Shown here one piece after another: positions 34,366 to 43,016 of a DNA stretch of 64,000 nucleotides. Each line of letters starts with the position of its first letter. Positions within the stretch are counted from its first letter, which is position 1. Origin of the DNA: Agreia sp. COWG. GTDB taxonomy: Bacteria > Actinomycetota > Actinomycetes > Actinomycetales > Microbacteriaceae. A program made the translations under genes and the position numbers. A model generated the notes under the pieces. That model was not told where the DNA came from. It worked only from the letters and a program-made list of their open reading frames with translations, and ran no database searches. Where the stretch lies: NCBI RefSeq assembly GCF_904528075.1, contig NZ_LR882035.1, positions 186,001-250,000 on the forward strand, read 5' to 3'.

Positions 34366-35238
34366 CTACTCCTGCGCCGTCGCGGAGGGCACGTAGACGC
34401 TCTGCACGAACGTCTCGAAGGCCGAGGTGTCGTCGAGGGCGCCCGTATACGCCTTGCCGTTGACGACGATGAGCGGTGTCTTCGTGAGCGTGGCCACGTC
34501 GGAGTTCGGAACGGCCGCGGCCGCCCTCTTCGTGGCATTCGACACCCAGGCGTCGAAGGCGCCCGAGGTGATGCAGTCCGCGACCGCCGTGTCTGTGACG
34601 CCGGCCTTCTTCACGAGGGCGACGAGCGCGTCGGCGCTCTGGGCCGCGCTGCCCGCGGCGGCGAGTGCCGTGTTCACGGCCGGAACGGAGTTGGGAACCG
34701 CGTCGGCGACGCACGCCACCGCATTGGCGGCCCGCGTCGAATAGTTCTGGTTCACCGAGTCGAGCAGGGACACCGGATGCAGTTCCAGCGTCGCGTAGCC
34801 CGACGTCACCCACGAGAGCACGGCGCTTCCGTTCGTCTTCTCGAAGAGGTCGGCGTCGTCGCTGCCGTAGTCGGCGTACACGACCAGGTGCAGAATGCCG
34901 TCGCTCGTGTCGAGGGTGGCGGCAGCGGGCTGGGCGTCATCCGGCATGCCCGCGGCGCTCGCGGCCGTGACCGTCTTGCCGTCACCCGAGAAGAGAACGC
35001 CGTCGCTCGCCATGTTCGCGGGGCCTGTCGCCGGCGCCGGAGTCAACCCGGAGACCACCATGACCACCCCCACGGTGAGGGCCGCAAGCCCCACGACTAT
35101 GCCGCCGGTGCGCAGCACGATCTTCTTGCGCCGACGCTTCTTGGCGGCCTCCTCGCGCCGGATGCGTGCGATCTCTCGGGCGAGCGCCTTGCGGTCTTTT
35201 TTGGACAGCCCCTCGAACAGGGTCTTCTCGGCACTCAT
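34366..35238 (-). CDS. DsbA/thioredoxin-like membrane-anchored protein lacking CxxC
   Basis: A 290-residue protein: basic cytoplasmic tail ('KKRRRKKIVLRTGG'), one membrane helix ('GIVVGLAALTVGVVMVVSGL') and an outer domain of the DsbA_4/thioredoxin-like fold with 'LHLVVYADYGSDDADLFE', 'YATLELHPVSLLDS' and 'TLTKTPLIVVNGKAYTG' (cis-Pro). Where the family has CxxC, the sequence reads 'GSDDAD', so thiol oxidation is not possible at that site. The remaining cysteines are in 'VACVADAV' and 'DCITSG'. The ATG at 35238 has GAGGAG upstream. Confidence 0.83.
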   Translation of the reverse strand: MSAEKTLFEGLSKKDRKALAREIARIRREEAAKKRRRKKIVLRTGGIVVGLAALTVGVVMVVSGLTPAPATGPANMASDGVLFSGDGKTVTAASAAGMPDDAQPAAATLDTSDGILHLVVYADYGSDDADLFEKTNGSAVLSWVTSGYATLELHPVSLLDSVNQNYSTRAANAVACVADAVPNSVPAVNTALAAAGSAAQSADALVALVKKAGVTDTAVADCITSGAFDAWVSNATKRAAAAVPNSDVATLTKTPLIVVNGKAYTGALDDTSAFETFVQSVYVPSATAQE

Positions 35239-35339
35239 CAGCGGGATCTCCTCGGGGGCCAGACGCGACCACACGACGCTAGGGAGCGTACTTTCGACGC
35301 AGCTATGAGCCCGCCCGAAAAGTGCTGGGCGCTGCCCCG

Positions 35340-36263
35340 CTACCGACCGCGATCGAGGTGTTCCCGGGTGAGCGCGTCCATCTCGTCGTCGCTCAGGGCA
35401 TCCATCTGCTTCGCGTCGCGTCGGTCGAGGCGCGACCAGCGCACGAACAGCAGAATCAGAATCGGTACGTCGGCGATCTCGGCGATGAACCACAACAGAT
35501 CGCCGGCGAGGTGCTGGTCGTGCAGGGGGTTCGGCCACCATCCGGGCAAGGCCGAGGCCGCGACCGCGCCGACCCCCGACGCGACACCGGGGCCGACGCC
35601 ATCCAGAATGCCGTCGTTCAGTCGCATCACGATGCCCGGAATCGCGTCGAGCACGAGCTCCACGAACGCCAGCAGAAACTCGGCCGTGATGAACAGGGTG
35701 GTGCGGGCGGCCGAGTTCTCGACCAGCGGCAGCGCGAACAAGAGCCCGACGGCGGGCACCAGGATGCCGATGGCCGGCTCGGCGATCGGGCTCAGCCTGA
35801 GAGCGCCGGCCAGCGGCGTGAGAAAGACGCAGAAGGCGAGCGCCGCGAACAGCGTGGCGAAGACGGCGTTGCCCGTCATGCGAACGATCCACGACGACAG
35901 CACGCGCTCGAGCCGGGCTGAGCCCCGCGGCCCGAGGGAGCGCCGCGCCAGCTCGACCGGCCGGCCGAGCACCATCAGCGACGGCACCACGAACAGCAGC
36001 AGGGCTATACGCGTCGTGAAGGCGAGTCGCAGCTCTTCGCTGTAGGTGCCGAGAAAGCCGAACGAGACCACGGCCCACGAACCGAGCCCGAGCACGAAGA
36101 ACATGACCGTGCGTGACGCCGGCCAGTGCCCGCCGCGAGACCGGATGCGCCGGATCCCGACCGCATAGAGTGCCCCGGCGGCGAGGATGCCGACGAGGGC
36201 GACCACGTCGAGCGACCAGGTGCTGAGCAGGGTATCGAGGGGAGGCGTGGGCGTGCCTTTCAA
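35340..36263 (-). CDS. ctaG: CtaG family cytochrome c oxidase assembly protein
   Basis: A polytopic protein of about 307 residues of the caa3-type CtaG family. Signatures include 'WSLDVVALVGILAAGALYAVG', 'HWPASRTVMFFVLGL', 'PSLMVLGRPVELARRSLG' and 'HDQHLAGDLLWFIAEIADVP'. It is thought to help copper insertion into cytochrome oxidase. No ATG is present before the first helix; a TTG at 36263 is the best candidate, without a strong ribosome site, so the start is uncertain. It runs parallel to the DsbA-like gene downstream, which may also serve envelope protein maturation. Confidence 0.87.
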   Translation of the reverse strand: MKGTPTPPLDTLLSTWSLDVVALVGILAAGALYAVGIRRIRSRGGHWPASRTVMFFVLGLGSWAVVSFGFLGTYSEELRLAFTTRIALLLFVVPSLMVLGRPVELARRSLGPRGSARLERVLSSWIVRMTGNAVFATLFAALAFCVFLTPLAGALRLSPIAEPAIGILVPAVGLLFALPLVENSAARTTLFITAEFLLAFVELVLDAIPGIVMRLNDGILDGVGPGVASGVGAVAASALPGWWPNPLHDQHLAGDLLWFIAEIADVPILILLFVRWSRLDRRDAKQMDALSDDEMDALTREHLDRGR

Positions 36264-36328
36264 ACAGAGAGACGAGACCTGTCGGATGTTACTCCGCGCA
36301 TCTGGGCCGCGGCCCGCCGCCCGGGTGG

Positions 36329-37336
36329 CTACTTCGTCGAGAAGGCGGCGTCGAACGAGGCTGTCGGCGGCTCCCACAGCAGCGAGCGCACGAAGGCGAG
36401 GGCCTCGGGGGCTCCGCGCAGGCGATCCATGCCGGCGTCCTCCCACTCCACCGAGATGGGGCCGGCGTAGCCGATGTGCCGCAGCGCGCGGAAGGCGTCC
36501 TCCCACGGAACGTCTCCGTGCCCGGTCGACACGAAGTCCCAGCCGCGGCGCGGGTCGGCCCAGGGCAGGTGGGAGCCGAGGATACCGGCCCGCCCCGAGT
36601 TGCCGTTGCGCATGCGCGTGTCCTTGCAGTCCACGTGAAAGATGAGCTCGGCGAACTCGGTGATGAACTCCACGGGGTTGATGCCCTGCCAGATCATGTG
36701 GCTCGGATCCCAGTTGAGCCCGAAAGCGGAGCGGTGGTCGATGGCCTCCAGCGCCCGCACCGTCGACCAGTAGTCGTAGGCGATCTCCGACGGGTGCACC
36801 TCGTGCGCGAAGCGCACGCCCTCCGAATCGAAGACGTCGAGAATCGGGTTCCAGCGATCGGCGAAGTCCTGGTAGCCGGCGTCGATCACGTCTTGGCCCA
36901 CGGGCGGGAACATCGCGACGTACTGCCAGATGCTCGACCCGGTGAAGCCCACGACGGTGTCGACGCCGAGCTTGCGCGCGGTGATCGCCGTCTTCTTCAG
37001 CTCCTCGGCGGCGCGCTGGCGAACGCCCTCGCCGTCGCCATCTCCCCACACCTTGGCCGACACCATGTCTTTGTGCCTGAAGTCGATCGGGTTGTCGCAG
37101 ACGGCCTGGCCCTTCAGATGGTTCGAGATGGCGAAGACCTTCAGGTTGTTCTTCTCGAGGATGTCGAGGCGCGACTGCACGTAGGCGTCGTCTTCTGCGG
37201 CGCGCCAGGGATCGAGATGGTCTCCCCAGCAGGCGATCTCGAGGCCGTCGTAGCCCCACTGGCCGGCGAGCCTCGCCACTTCTTCGAAGGGCAGGTCGGC
37301 CCACTGGCCGGTGAACAGGGTGACGGGGTGCGACAT
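36329..37336 (-). CDS. Sugar phosphate isomerase/epimerase (xylose isomerase-like TIM barrel)
   Basis: A 335-residue AP-endonuclease-2/xylose-isomerase-fold protein. Metal-site segments are '[17 protein letters not shown]', '[18 protein letters not shown]', '[13 protein letters not shown]', '[11 protein letters not shown]' and '[15 protein letters not shown]'. The ATG at 37336 has AAGGAGA. It follows the Gfo/Idh/MocA oxidoreductase gene by 32 bases; such pairs act in oxidation and isomerisation of sugars or inositols. A similar pair occurs at 49237-51164. Confidence 0.88.
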   Translation of the reverse strand: MSHPVTLFTGQWADLPFEEVARLAGQWGYDGLEIACWGDHLDPWRAAEDDAYVQSRLDILEKNNLKVFAISNHLKGQAVCDNPIDFRHKDMVSAKVWGDGDGEGVRQRAAEELKKTAITARKLGVDTVVGFTGSSIWQYVAMFPPVGQDVIDAGYQDFADRWNPILDVFDSEGVRFAHEVHPSEIAYDYWSTVRALEAIDHRSAFGLNWDPSHMIWQGINPVEFITEFAELIFHVDCKDTRMRNGNSGRAGILGSHLPWADPRRGWDFVSTGHGDVPWEDAFRALRHIGYAGPISVEWEDAGMDRLRGAPEALAFVRSLLWEPPTASFDAAFSTK

Positions 37337-37368
37337 TGCTTCTCCTTTATCGAACGACGTGCGATGGC

Positions 37369-38511
37369 TTAGAGGGTGACGGATGAGCCGCCAGCGGCGG
37401 CGGATCTCTCGACCGCGGCGAGCGCCCTCTGCACCCGTAGTCCGTCGGCGAGGGAGGGCTGAGACTCCGTGCCGTCGCGGATCGAGGTCAAGAACTCCGC
37501 GAATTGGTGCACGAACGTGTGCTCCCAACCGATGATGTGGCCGTCGGGCCACCAGTTGCCCACGTACGGATGCCCGGCCTCGGTCACCAGGATGCGCCGG
37601 AAGCCCTGCTCCCCGGCCGCATCGCGGGAGTCGAAGAAGTGCAGCTCGTTGAGGTTCTCGAGGTCGAAGCTGAGACTGCCGAGCTCGCCGTAGATCTCGA
37701 GCGCGAGCCCGTTCTTCTTTCCGAGCGCCGCGCGCGAGACCTCGAGCTGAACGATGCCGCCCCCCGAGAGCCGAGCCGTGGCCCACGCGGCGTCATCCAC
37801 GGTCACTGCCTCGAGCGCGCCATCGGTGGTGGGGCGCTGCGAGACAAAGGTGTGCACGCCGCCGGTGAGGCTGTCGATGCGCTCGCCGGTGAGGTGAAGC
37901 ACCAGATCGACGGCGTGCGAACCCAGGTCGCCGAGCGCGCCGGATCCAGCCTGCTCGCGGCGCAGTCGCCACGTCATCGGCGATGCGGGGTCGCTGAGCC
38001 AGTCCTGCAGATAGCTGATGCGCACGTGCCGGATGGCGCCGAGGCGCCCCTCGTCGACGAGCCTCTTGGCCACGGCGAGAGCGGGCACCCGGCGGTAGTT
38101 GAAGTTGACGATCGCGTGCTGGCCGTTCGTGCGGGCGGCCTCGAAGGCATCCGACATCTCTTGCGCCTCGGCGACGGTGTTGGCGAGCGGCTTCTCGACG
38201 ATCACGTGCTTGCCGGCGGCGAGCGCGGCGAGCACGATCTCGTGGTGCAGGATTCCCGGAGTGCAGACGTCGACGATGTGCACGTCGTCGCGTTCGAGCA
38301 CAGCGCGCCAGTCGGTGCCGCTCTCCTTCCAGCCGAACTTCTGCGCTGCCGCCGCGACCTTCTCTGCGTCGCGCCCGACGAGAACGGTCTGCTCGACTTC
38401 GGGAACATCGAAGTATGCGCTTACGTTTCGCCACGCGGCCGAGTGGGCCTTGCCCATGAAGGCGTAGCCGATGACGGCGACCCCGAGGGGTGTCGAGTGC
38501 GGTGTGCTCAC
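37369..38511 (-). CDS. Gfo/Idh/MocA family oxidoreductase
   Basis: A 380-residue NAD(P)-dependent sugar or inositol dehydrogenase. The N-terminal Rossmann fold reads '[18 protein letters not shown]', followed by '[18 protein letters not shown]', the catalytic-Lys motif '[10 protein letters not shown]' and the C-terminal '[14 protein letters not shown]'. The GTG at 38511 has GGAGA four bases upstream. It heads an operon with the isomerase gene. No transporter or regulator is adjacent. Confidence 0.9.
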   Translation of the reverse strand: MSTPHSTPLGVAVIGYAFMGKAHSAAWRNVSAYFDVPEVEQTVLVGRDAEKVAAAAQKFGWKESGTDWRAVLERDDVHIVDVCTPGILHHEIVLAALAAGKHVIVEKPLANTVAEAQEMSDAFEAARTNGQHAIVNFNYRRVPALAVAKRLVDEGRLGAIRHVRISYLQDWLSDPASPMTWRLRREQAGSGALGDLGSHAVDLVLHLTGERIDSLTGGVHTFVSQRPTTDGALEAVTVDDAAWATARLSGGGIVQLEVSRAALGKKNGLALEIYGELGSLSFDLENLNELHFFDSRDAAGEQGFRRILVTEAGHPYVGNWWPDGHIIGWEHTFVHQFAEFLTSIRDGTESQPSLADGLRVQRALAAVERSAAAGGSSVTL

Positions 38512-38672
38512 GTGGTCTCCATTCGCGTCGCTGCGATGCATCGGGGGGCTGTGTTCGACTATTCTCCCCTGTGGCGCTTGAGGCCGGTGCGAACAACGAG
38601 CACCGGTGTCCGGCACGCGTTGTCCGAGCCGGCGGCAGTCGGCTGCGTCAACCGCTGAGGGAGAGGGCTTTC

Positions 38673-39335
38673 ATGGCACAGAAGCAGGGCACGCAGGCTC
38701 CCCGATTGGATGCCATCCGGCTCGACGACCTCGTCGTCGGCGATTGCGACGCGCTCGAGTCGCACGAGGTGTACGAGGGCCTGCGTTTCGGCGGGGCCGA
38801 CCTTTCCGGGCGAGACCTGGCGGGCATCCAGTTCAGGGAGTGCTCGTTCGACGACGTTCAGGCCCACGATGCGGCCCTGCGCGGAGCCACGTTCGCCGAC
38901 GTCGAGATCAGCCGACTGAACGCCCCCGTCTTCTCGGCCCCGAGGGCTGAACTGCGCTCGGTCACGATCGACGGCTCGCGCCTCGGATCGGCGGAGCTCT
39001 ACGAGTCGGCCCTGTCGTCGGTGCACATCTCGTCGACCAAGCTCGGCTTCGTCAATCTCTCGGGTGCCAACCTGCTCGACGTGCTGTTCACCGGTTGCGC
39101 GATCGACGAACTCGACCTCGGCAGCGCCAAGCTGAATCGCGTCGCATTTGTCGACTGCGCGATCGGCGTGCTGAATCTGAACCACGCGACACTCACGAAC
39201 GTCGACCTGCGCCGAGCAGAGCTCTCGCGCATCGACGGCTTCGCCGCCCTGGCGGGAGCCACGCTCACCAGCGGCCAGGTCGCCGACCTCGCGACGTCGT
39301 TCGCCGAGCACCTCGGTATCCGCGTCGAGGACTGA
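38673..39335 (+). CDS. Pentapeptide-repeat protein
   Basis: A 220-residue protein with degenerate pentapeptide repeats of the A(D/N)Lxx type throughout ('LRFGGADLSGRDLAGIQFRE', 'LGFVNLSGANLLDVLFTG', 'LDLGSAKLNRVAFVDCAIGV'), which would fold as a right-handed quadrilateral beta helix. Qnr/MfpA-type members mimic DNA and protect gyrase, but the repeats here are too loose to claim that. The end shows a small tandem duplication: TCCGCGTCGAGGACTGA around the stop is repeated 22 bases downstream. Confidence 0.8.
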   Translation: MAQKQGTQAPRLDAIRLDDLVVGDCDALESHEVYEGLRFGGADLSGRDLAGIQFRECSFDDVQAHDAALRGATFADVEISRLNAPVFSAPRAELRSVTIDGSRLGSAELYESALSSVHISSTKLGFVNLSGANLLDVLFTGCAIDELDLGSAKLNRVAFVDCAIGVLNLNHATLTNVDLRRAELSRIDGFAALAGATLTSGQVADLATSFAEHLGIRVED

Positions 39336-39423
39336 CCGGCGTCCGCGTCGAGGACTGAGGGCGTTTGCCGCGGTGACGCCGAAGCGCCTCCCATATGAGC
39401 GCAGCCCTGCCTGCCCGTTGCCA

Positions 39424-39480
39424 ATTCAGGAGGAGAGCGTCGCCGCCGCCATAGTGGCGACGGCTGAGCTCTCCTCCTGA
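39424..39480. repeat. 57-bp palindromic repeat, family 1 copy B
   Basis: It is identical to the element at 2284-2340 except at two positions, with the same 13-base outer stem and 6-base inner stem. It too lies between convergent genes (pentapeptide protein and DUF4342 protein). Confidence 0.85.
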
Positions 39481-39519
39481 GCTGAAGACGAGCTGGCCCG
39501 GTGCGACATCGAGTCGGGC

Positions 39520-39891
39520 TCAGATGGAGGCGGCGGGATCTTGGTCGGCAGAGCGCTCGGCGGAGCCCTGCGAGTGGTCGGCCGCGGAGCTGTCTGCCTG
39601 ATTGCTCGCCGGGTCGTCGGCCGACTCGTCGGCGCTGCGCTCGACGACCAGGGTCATCTTCGTCACGACGGCCGCGATCGCTCCGATCGCCAGCAGCAGG
39701 GGAGCGATCGCGGCGGTGAGGGCGACGCCGACGATGCCCGCGTTCACGGGGATCTCGAGCAGCGTGCTGCCGTCTTCGCGCTTCAGGATGACGCGCTGGA
39801 CATTGCCCTCGTGAAAGAGGTTCTTGATCGTTTCGACCAGCTTGTCACCGGCCACCTCGAACTGCTCGAACGTGGATTTTCTCTCGCTCAT
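39520..39891 (-). CDS. DUF4342 protein
   Basis: A 123-residue protein starting 'MSERKSTFEQFEVAGDKLVE', then 'RVILKREDGSTLLEIPVNAG' and a hydrophobic helix 'VALTAAIAPLLLAIGAIAAV', which together fit the DUF4342 pattern. The tail after residue 85 is Ser/Ala/Asp-rich and disordered. Function unknown. The ATG at 39891 is chosen because the conserved region begins there and AGGA lies nine bases upstream. Confidence 0.8.
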   Translation of the reverse strand: MSERKSTFEQFEVAGDKLVETIKNLFHEGNVQRVILKREDGSTLLEIPVNAGIVGVALTAAIAPLLLAIGAIAAVVTKMTLVVERSADESADDPASNQADSSAADHSQGSAERSADQDPAASI

Positions 39892-40151
39892 GTCGATTCG
39901 TCCTGTCTGGGTGTTTCGTTTGTGCATCGCCTTCATGCTGAGGCATGTACGCCTATCGTCCTCGAATCGGCCGGCGAGCGCATCGTCCTGAGGTATTAGG
40001 CCCGCGGCGTCGGGTGTCGTCTCGCTGCACTGACCTCAGGTACCACAGACGCAGTAGACGAAGTCATCCCTCCGCACGATTCGCTTGAGGGCCGAACGGG
40101 CGAGTCTGGAGTGGTCGCCCATTCGGGCGCGCCCGACGAAGGGAATTCATC

Positions 40152-40493
40152 ATGACCGCTGTGCACCTGCTCGCCTTTCCGATCGAGGCGCCCGTCGAGG
40201 AGACCGACGCCCACGGCGTGAGCTGGGTCTCTCCCGAGGCCAAGCTCTGGGTCGCGTCGCGAGATGGCGAGTTCGGCGGGTTCGTCGAGTTCGTCGATGG
40301 TCACTACGAGGTGACGGATGCGCGGGGTCACCAGCTCGAGTCGCGCGGCACCCTTCGCGAGGCGAAGGAGCTCATCGGCACACCGGCGCCCAGGGCCGGC
40401 GCGCGCCTGGCGCTCGTCTACGTGGCGGTGGGCACCGGGGCCACAGCCATCAGCCTCCTGGCCGTGGGACTCGGCCTCATCCGAATCGGCTGA
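40152..40493 (+). CDS. Hypothetical protein with C-terminal membrane helix
   Basis: A 113-residue protein I do not recognise. The N-terminal 80 residues look soluble ('SPEAKLWVASRDGEFGGFVE', 'GHYEVTDARGHQL'), and the end is one hydrophobic helix ('LALVYVAVGTGATAISLLAVG'). AAGGGAATT precedes the ATG at 40152. It stands alone after a 260-base gap (39892-40151) that seems to hold only promoters for it and the divergent DUF4342 gene. Confidence 0.72.
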   Translation: MTAVHLLAFPIEAPVEETDAHGVSWVSPEAKLWVASRDGEFGGFVEFVDGHYEVTDARGHQLESRGTLREAKELIGTPAPRAGARLALVYVAVGTGATAISLLAVGLGLIRIG

Positions 40494-40573
40494 TACCTGT
40501 CAAAGGCCTCCTGGCGTTCAGCCGGCGGGGTTAGCGTGTGAGTGAATCCGACCCCCGTTGAAAGGACCCTCTC

Positions 40574-41101
40574 ATGAGCGCCAATCCCTACGATCGCCTG
40601 CCGAAGCTTCCCTCCTTCGAGATCACCTCCACCGACGTGCGTCAGGGCGAGCGCCTGTCGAACGCGCAGCTCGGTGCGAGTGCTGGCGGCCAAGACGTGT
40701 CGCCACAGCTGAGCTGGTCTGGTGCACCCGAGGCGACCAAGAGCTACGTGGTGACGGTCTACGACCCCGATGCGCCCACGGCATCCGGTTTCTGGCACTG
40801 GGCCGTCCTCGACATCCCCGCCGACGTGAACACCCTGGCCTCGGGCGCGGGAACGCCCGGAAGCGAACTACTGCCCGCCGGTGCCGTGACGCTGAAGAAT
40901 GACGCGGGAGTTGCGGGCTTCGTCGGTGCGACGCCGCCTCCCGGCCACGGCGACCACGAGTACTACGTGGTGGTGCACGCCGTCGACGTCGAGTCGCTCG
41001 GCCTGCCGGCCGATGCGTCTCCCGCCATGCTGGGCTTCAACCTGTTCATGCACGCGGTCGGCCGCGCGATCATCAGCGCGCCGTACGGCGTCGAAGCGTA
41101 G
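40574..41101 (+). CDS. YbhB/YbcL (PEBP) family protein
   Basis: A 175-residue phosphatidylethanolamine-binding-protein fold. Signatures are '[20 protein letters not shown]', '[20 protein letters not shown]' and '[18 protein letters not shown]', with the ligand-site Asp-Pro and His residues. Cytoplasmic (no signal). AAAGGA precedes the ATG. Its physiological ligand in bacteria is unknown. Confidence 0.92.
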   Translation: MSANPYDRLPKLPSFEITSTDVRQGERLSNAQLGASAGGQDVSPQLSWSGAPEATKSYVVTVYDPDAPTASGFWHWAVLDIPADVNTLASGAGTPGSELLPAGAVTLKNDAGVAGFVGATPPPGHGDHEYYVVVHAVDVESLGLPADASPAMLGFNLFMHAVGRAIISAPYGVEA

Positions 41102-41136
41102 GGCTCGCGCCCGCACCTCTGGCCCGAGGATGCAGA

Positions 41137-41169
41137 CGTGGCCGGCACCGAAGACGGTGACCGGCCACG
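41137..41169. terminator. Hairpin terminator between convergent genes
   Basis: CGTGGCCGG pairs with CCGGCCACG, and inside them CACCG pairs with CGGTG around AAGA. The stem of 14 pairs with one bulge lies between the PEBP gene and the small acidic ORFs. Confidence 0.7.
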
Positions 41170-41200
41170 CGTGTGCGCTCGACTCGAGAGTGCTGCGTGC

Positions 41201-41332
41201 TCAGCCCGAGGGGTTCTCGACCGGAGCGCCGTGCTGATCGGTTCCCTCTTCAGGGTCAATCTGCTCCGGCTTCGGCGTGTTGTCAGGACGAGCACTGTCG
41301 TCGTGGCCGGGCGTGGTGGTGGCGTCACTCAT
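41201..41332 (-). CDS. Small acidic protein, 43 residues
   Basis: It begins 'MSDATTTPGHDDSARPDN' and ends 'DQHGAPVENPSG'. It is hydrophilic and rich in Asp, Pro, Thr and Gly, so probably disordered. GGAGG lies nine bases upstream of the ATG. Its start overlaps the end of another tiny acidic ORF by eight bases. Function unknown; the good ribosome sites and overlap are the support that both are genes. Confidence 0.6.
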   Translation of the reverse strand: MSDATTTPGHDDSARPDNTPKPEQIDPEEGTDQHGAPVENPSG

Positions 41333-41453
41333 CGTCAGCACCTCCACCCGAGGCGGTGTCTTCTCCGCCGTCGGTCTGGCTGGTTCCATCCGAGCCCGAT
41401 CCGTCGGGCAGGGCGTCTGGGTCTGGTCGACCGCTGTCAGTGATGTCAGTCAT
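41325..41453 (-). CDS. Small acidic protein, 42 residues, overlapping the next ORF
   Basis: It begins 'MTDITDSGRPDPDALPDG' and ends 'DTASGGGADDE', with Asp, Gly and Ser dominating. AAGGAGA lies six to seven bases before the ATG at 41453, a strong ribosome site for such a short frame. The stop lies inside the start region of the 43-residue ORF, suggesting coupled translation. Function unknown. Confidence 0.6.
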   Translation of the reverse strand: MTDITDSGRPDPDALPDGSGSDGTSQTDGGEDTASGGGADDE

Positions 41454-41625
41454 GTCGTCTCCTTCGTGTCGGAATCGTTTCGACTCCTACGACGCTACGA
41501 GGCCCGGGGTACTTCGCGTCAGGGGGTTGACTCCCGAGCCGCGTCATTCGAGGTCGTCGATCGCGTCGGAGAACCATCGTGTGGGAACCTTCGTGCGGAG
41601 ATCCATCATGTGGAGATAATGAGGG

Positions 41626-43008
41626 ATGGCCGGGGGATCGACAGACACGTCAGGCCCACCCGTCGTGCACCTGACCGCGTCCGTCTCCGAGCAGACCGTG
41701 ATCGCGCTGCATCAGGCCGGCTACGGACATCGACTGAGAGGCCTCGGAGACCCGTTCCAGGTCGTCTTCGACGGCGACGGGGTGAGGCTCCACGAGAGGG
41801 GTGCACCTACTGACCCGAACGTCGCTTCCGATTGGCGGGCATTCATCCCGTGGGCTGACGTAAGCCGGGTCGGTCTCGCCGCGGCGTCGCTTCCCGGGCC
41901 GGGTGACGACACGACGATGACCCGGCATGCCATCACGATCACCGCCCACTCGGTCGAGGTGCCCCTGGTGGTTGATACGTCGAAGGCAGGCTCGTGGGGC
42001 CTGCTCAACGGGGGCAGCGCGTCGATGGTGCAGCTCGCGAGGCAGGTGAACGCCCTGCGTGGCATGCCCGAAGCTCGCGTGAACGCGTCTGATCTCATGC
42101 GTGAGGCGGTTCCCGAGCTCGACCCGGTTCGGCGAAGGCTGGCGGCCGATCCACAACTCGAGAGCCGCACGGTCGACGAGCTGCTGGGCGAGGTGGTTCG
42201 CCGCGAGCCGATCTACGGGCCCTCGTCCGAGAGCATCCGTTCTCGATGGAGAGTAGTGCGGACTATCGGCGGCAGCGCCATCGCCATCGGCATCCCGTCG
42301 GTCGTCGTGGCGCTGGTGTGGGATGTCGATTGGTTGCGGGGCGCCGCCGCGGCGTTCGTGGTCGTGGGCGGGATCGTGGTTCGCCTCGCATCAGGTCGCT
42401 ATGCTTCGGTCGGGCACATCGTCGTGTCCGAACTCGAGGCCGGATATACGCTCTCCCGTCTCGGCCCCACGCAGGTCGACCAGCTGGATGCCACCACGGC
42501 GATTGTGATCAGGCGAGCAGGCGAGAGGGCGCTCACCCGGGTCGAGGAGGAGTCGGCTCGATCGGCCGCGCGGCTGCTGGATGCCGGCGGCCCCGAGGTG
42601 CCGCCATCCGAATGGGCCGTGCGTCGGGCGCGCGAGATCATCTCGCGCGGGGAGGATCCCGAGGTGGCGCCGTCGCCCGCATCCGGTCTGAACCATCGTG
42701 ATGTCGTGCACGCGCAAGCGCATGCTGCGCCGGTGTGGGGCACGTCATCGGGCGAGGCTGCGCCCGCCCGGCATCCGCTGCTCGCCGGCCGGCACTCCCG
42801 AAGCATCGCCTGGTATCGACGTTCAGACCTCGAGAGGCGCCGGGCGGCCGAGCACGACGCCGGCTACACGGTGAGTCGCACTCTGCGACCAGACCTCGAC
42901 CAGGTCGACCCCGTGAGCGGCTACGTCATCCGGCCCGGTGGCGGGGCGAGCCTCAGCGCCTCACGAGAGAGGGCGGCGATGGCTCGAGTGCGGATGCTGC
43001 CGCGCTGA
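41626..43008 (+). CDS. Uncharacterised membrane protein with two copies of an 'AGYT..DQ.D..VIR' module
   Basis: A 460-residue protein of no family known to me. The first 150 residues look like a soluble beta-rich domain ('DPFQVVFDGDGVRLHERG', 'DWRAFIPWADVSRVGLA'), perhaps PH-like. Two hydrophobic helices follow (about 210-255), then a module of about 50 residues at 268-317 with 'EAGYTLSR', 'VDQLD' and 'IVIR'. A disordered linker leads to a second module at 409-457 ('DAGYTVSR', 'LDQVD', 'YVIR'). The adjacent downstream gene carries a third module. The ATG at 41626 is preceded by GGAGATAATGAGGG. Confidence 0.75.
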   Translation: MAGGSTDTSGPPVVHLTASVSEQTVIALHQAGYGHRLRGLGDPFQVVFDGDGVRLHERGAPTDPNVASDWRAFIPWADVSRVGLAAASLPGPGDDTTMTRHAITITAHSVEVPLVVDTSKAGSWGLLNGGSASMVQLARQVNALRGMPEARVNASDLMREAVPELDPVRRRLAADPQLESRTVDELLGEVVRREPIYGPSSESIRSRWRVVRTIGGSAIAIGIPSVVVALVWDVDWLRGAAAAFVVVGGIVVRLASGRYASVGHIVVSELEAGYTLSRLGPTQVDQLDATTAIVIRRAGERALTRVEEESARSAARLLDAGGPEVPPSEWAVRRAREIISRGEDPEVAPSPASGLNHRDVVHAQAHAAPVWGTSSGEAAPARHPLLAGRHSRSIAWYRRSDLERRRAAEHDAGYTVSRTLRPDLDQVDPVSGYVIRPGGGASLSASRERAAMARVRMLPR

Positions 43009-43016
43009 GCCAGACT

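Noticed and set aside
39319..39357. Direct repeat TCCGCGTCGAGGACTGA around the stop of the pentapeptide gene
   Set aside because: Probably a slippage duplication of the last codons; it does not match any attachment-site or IS end.
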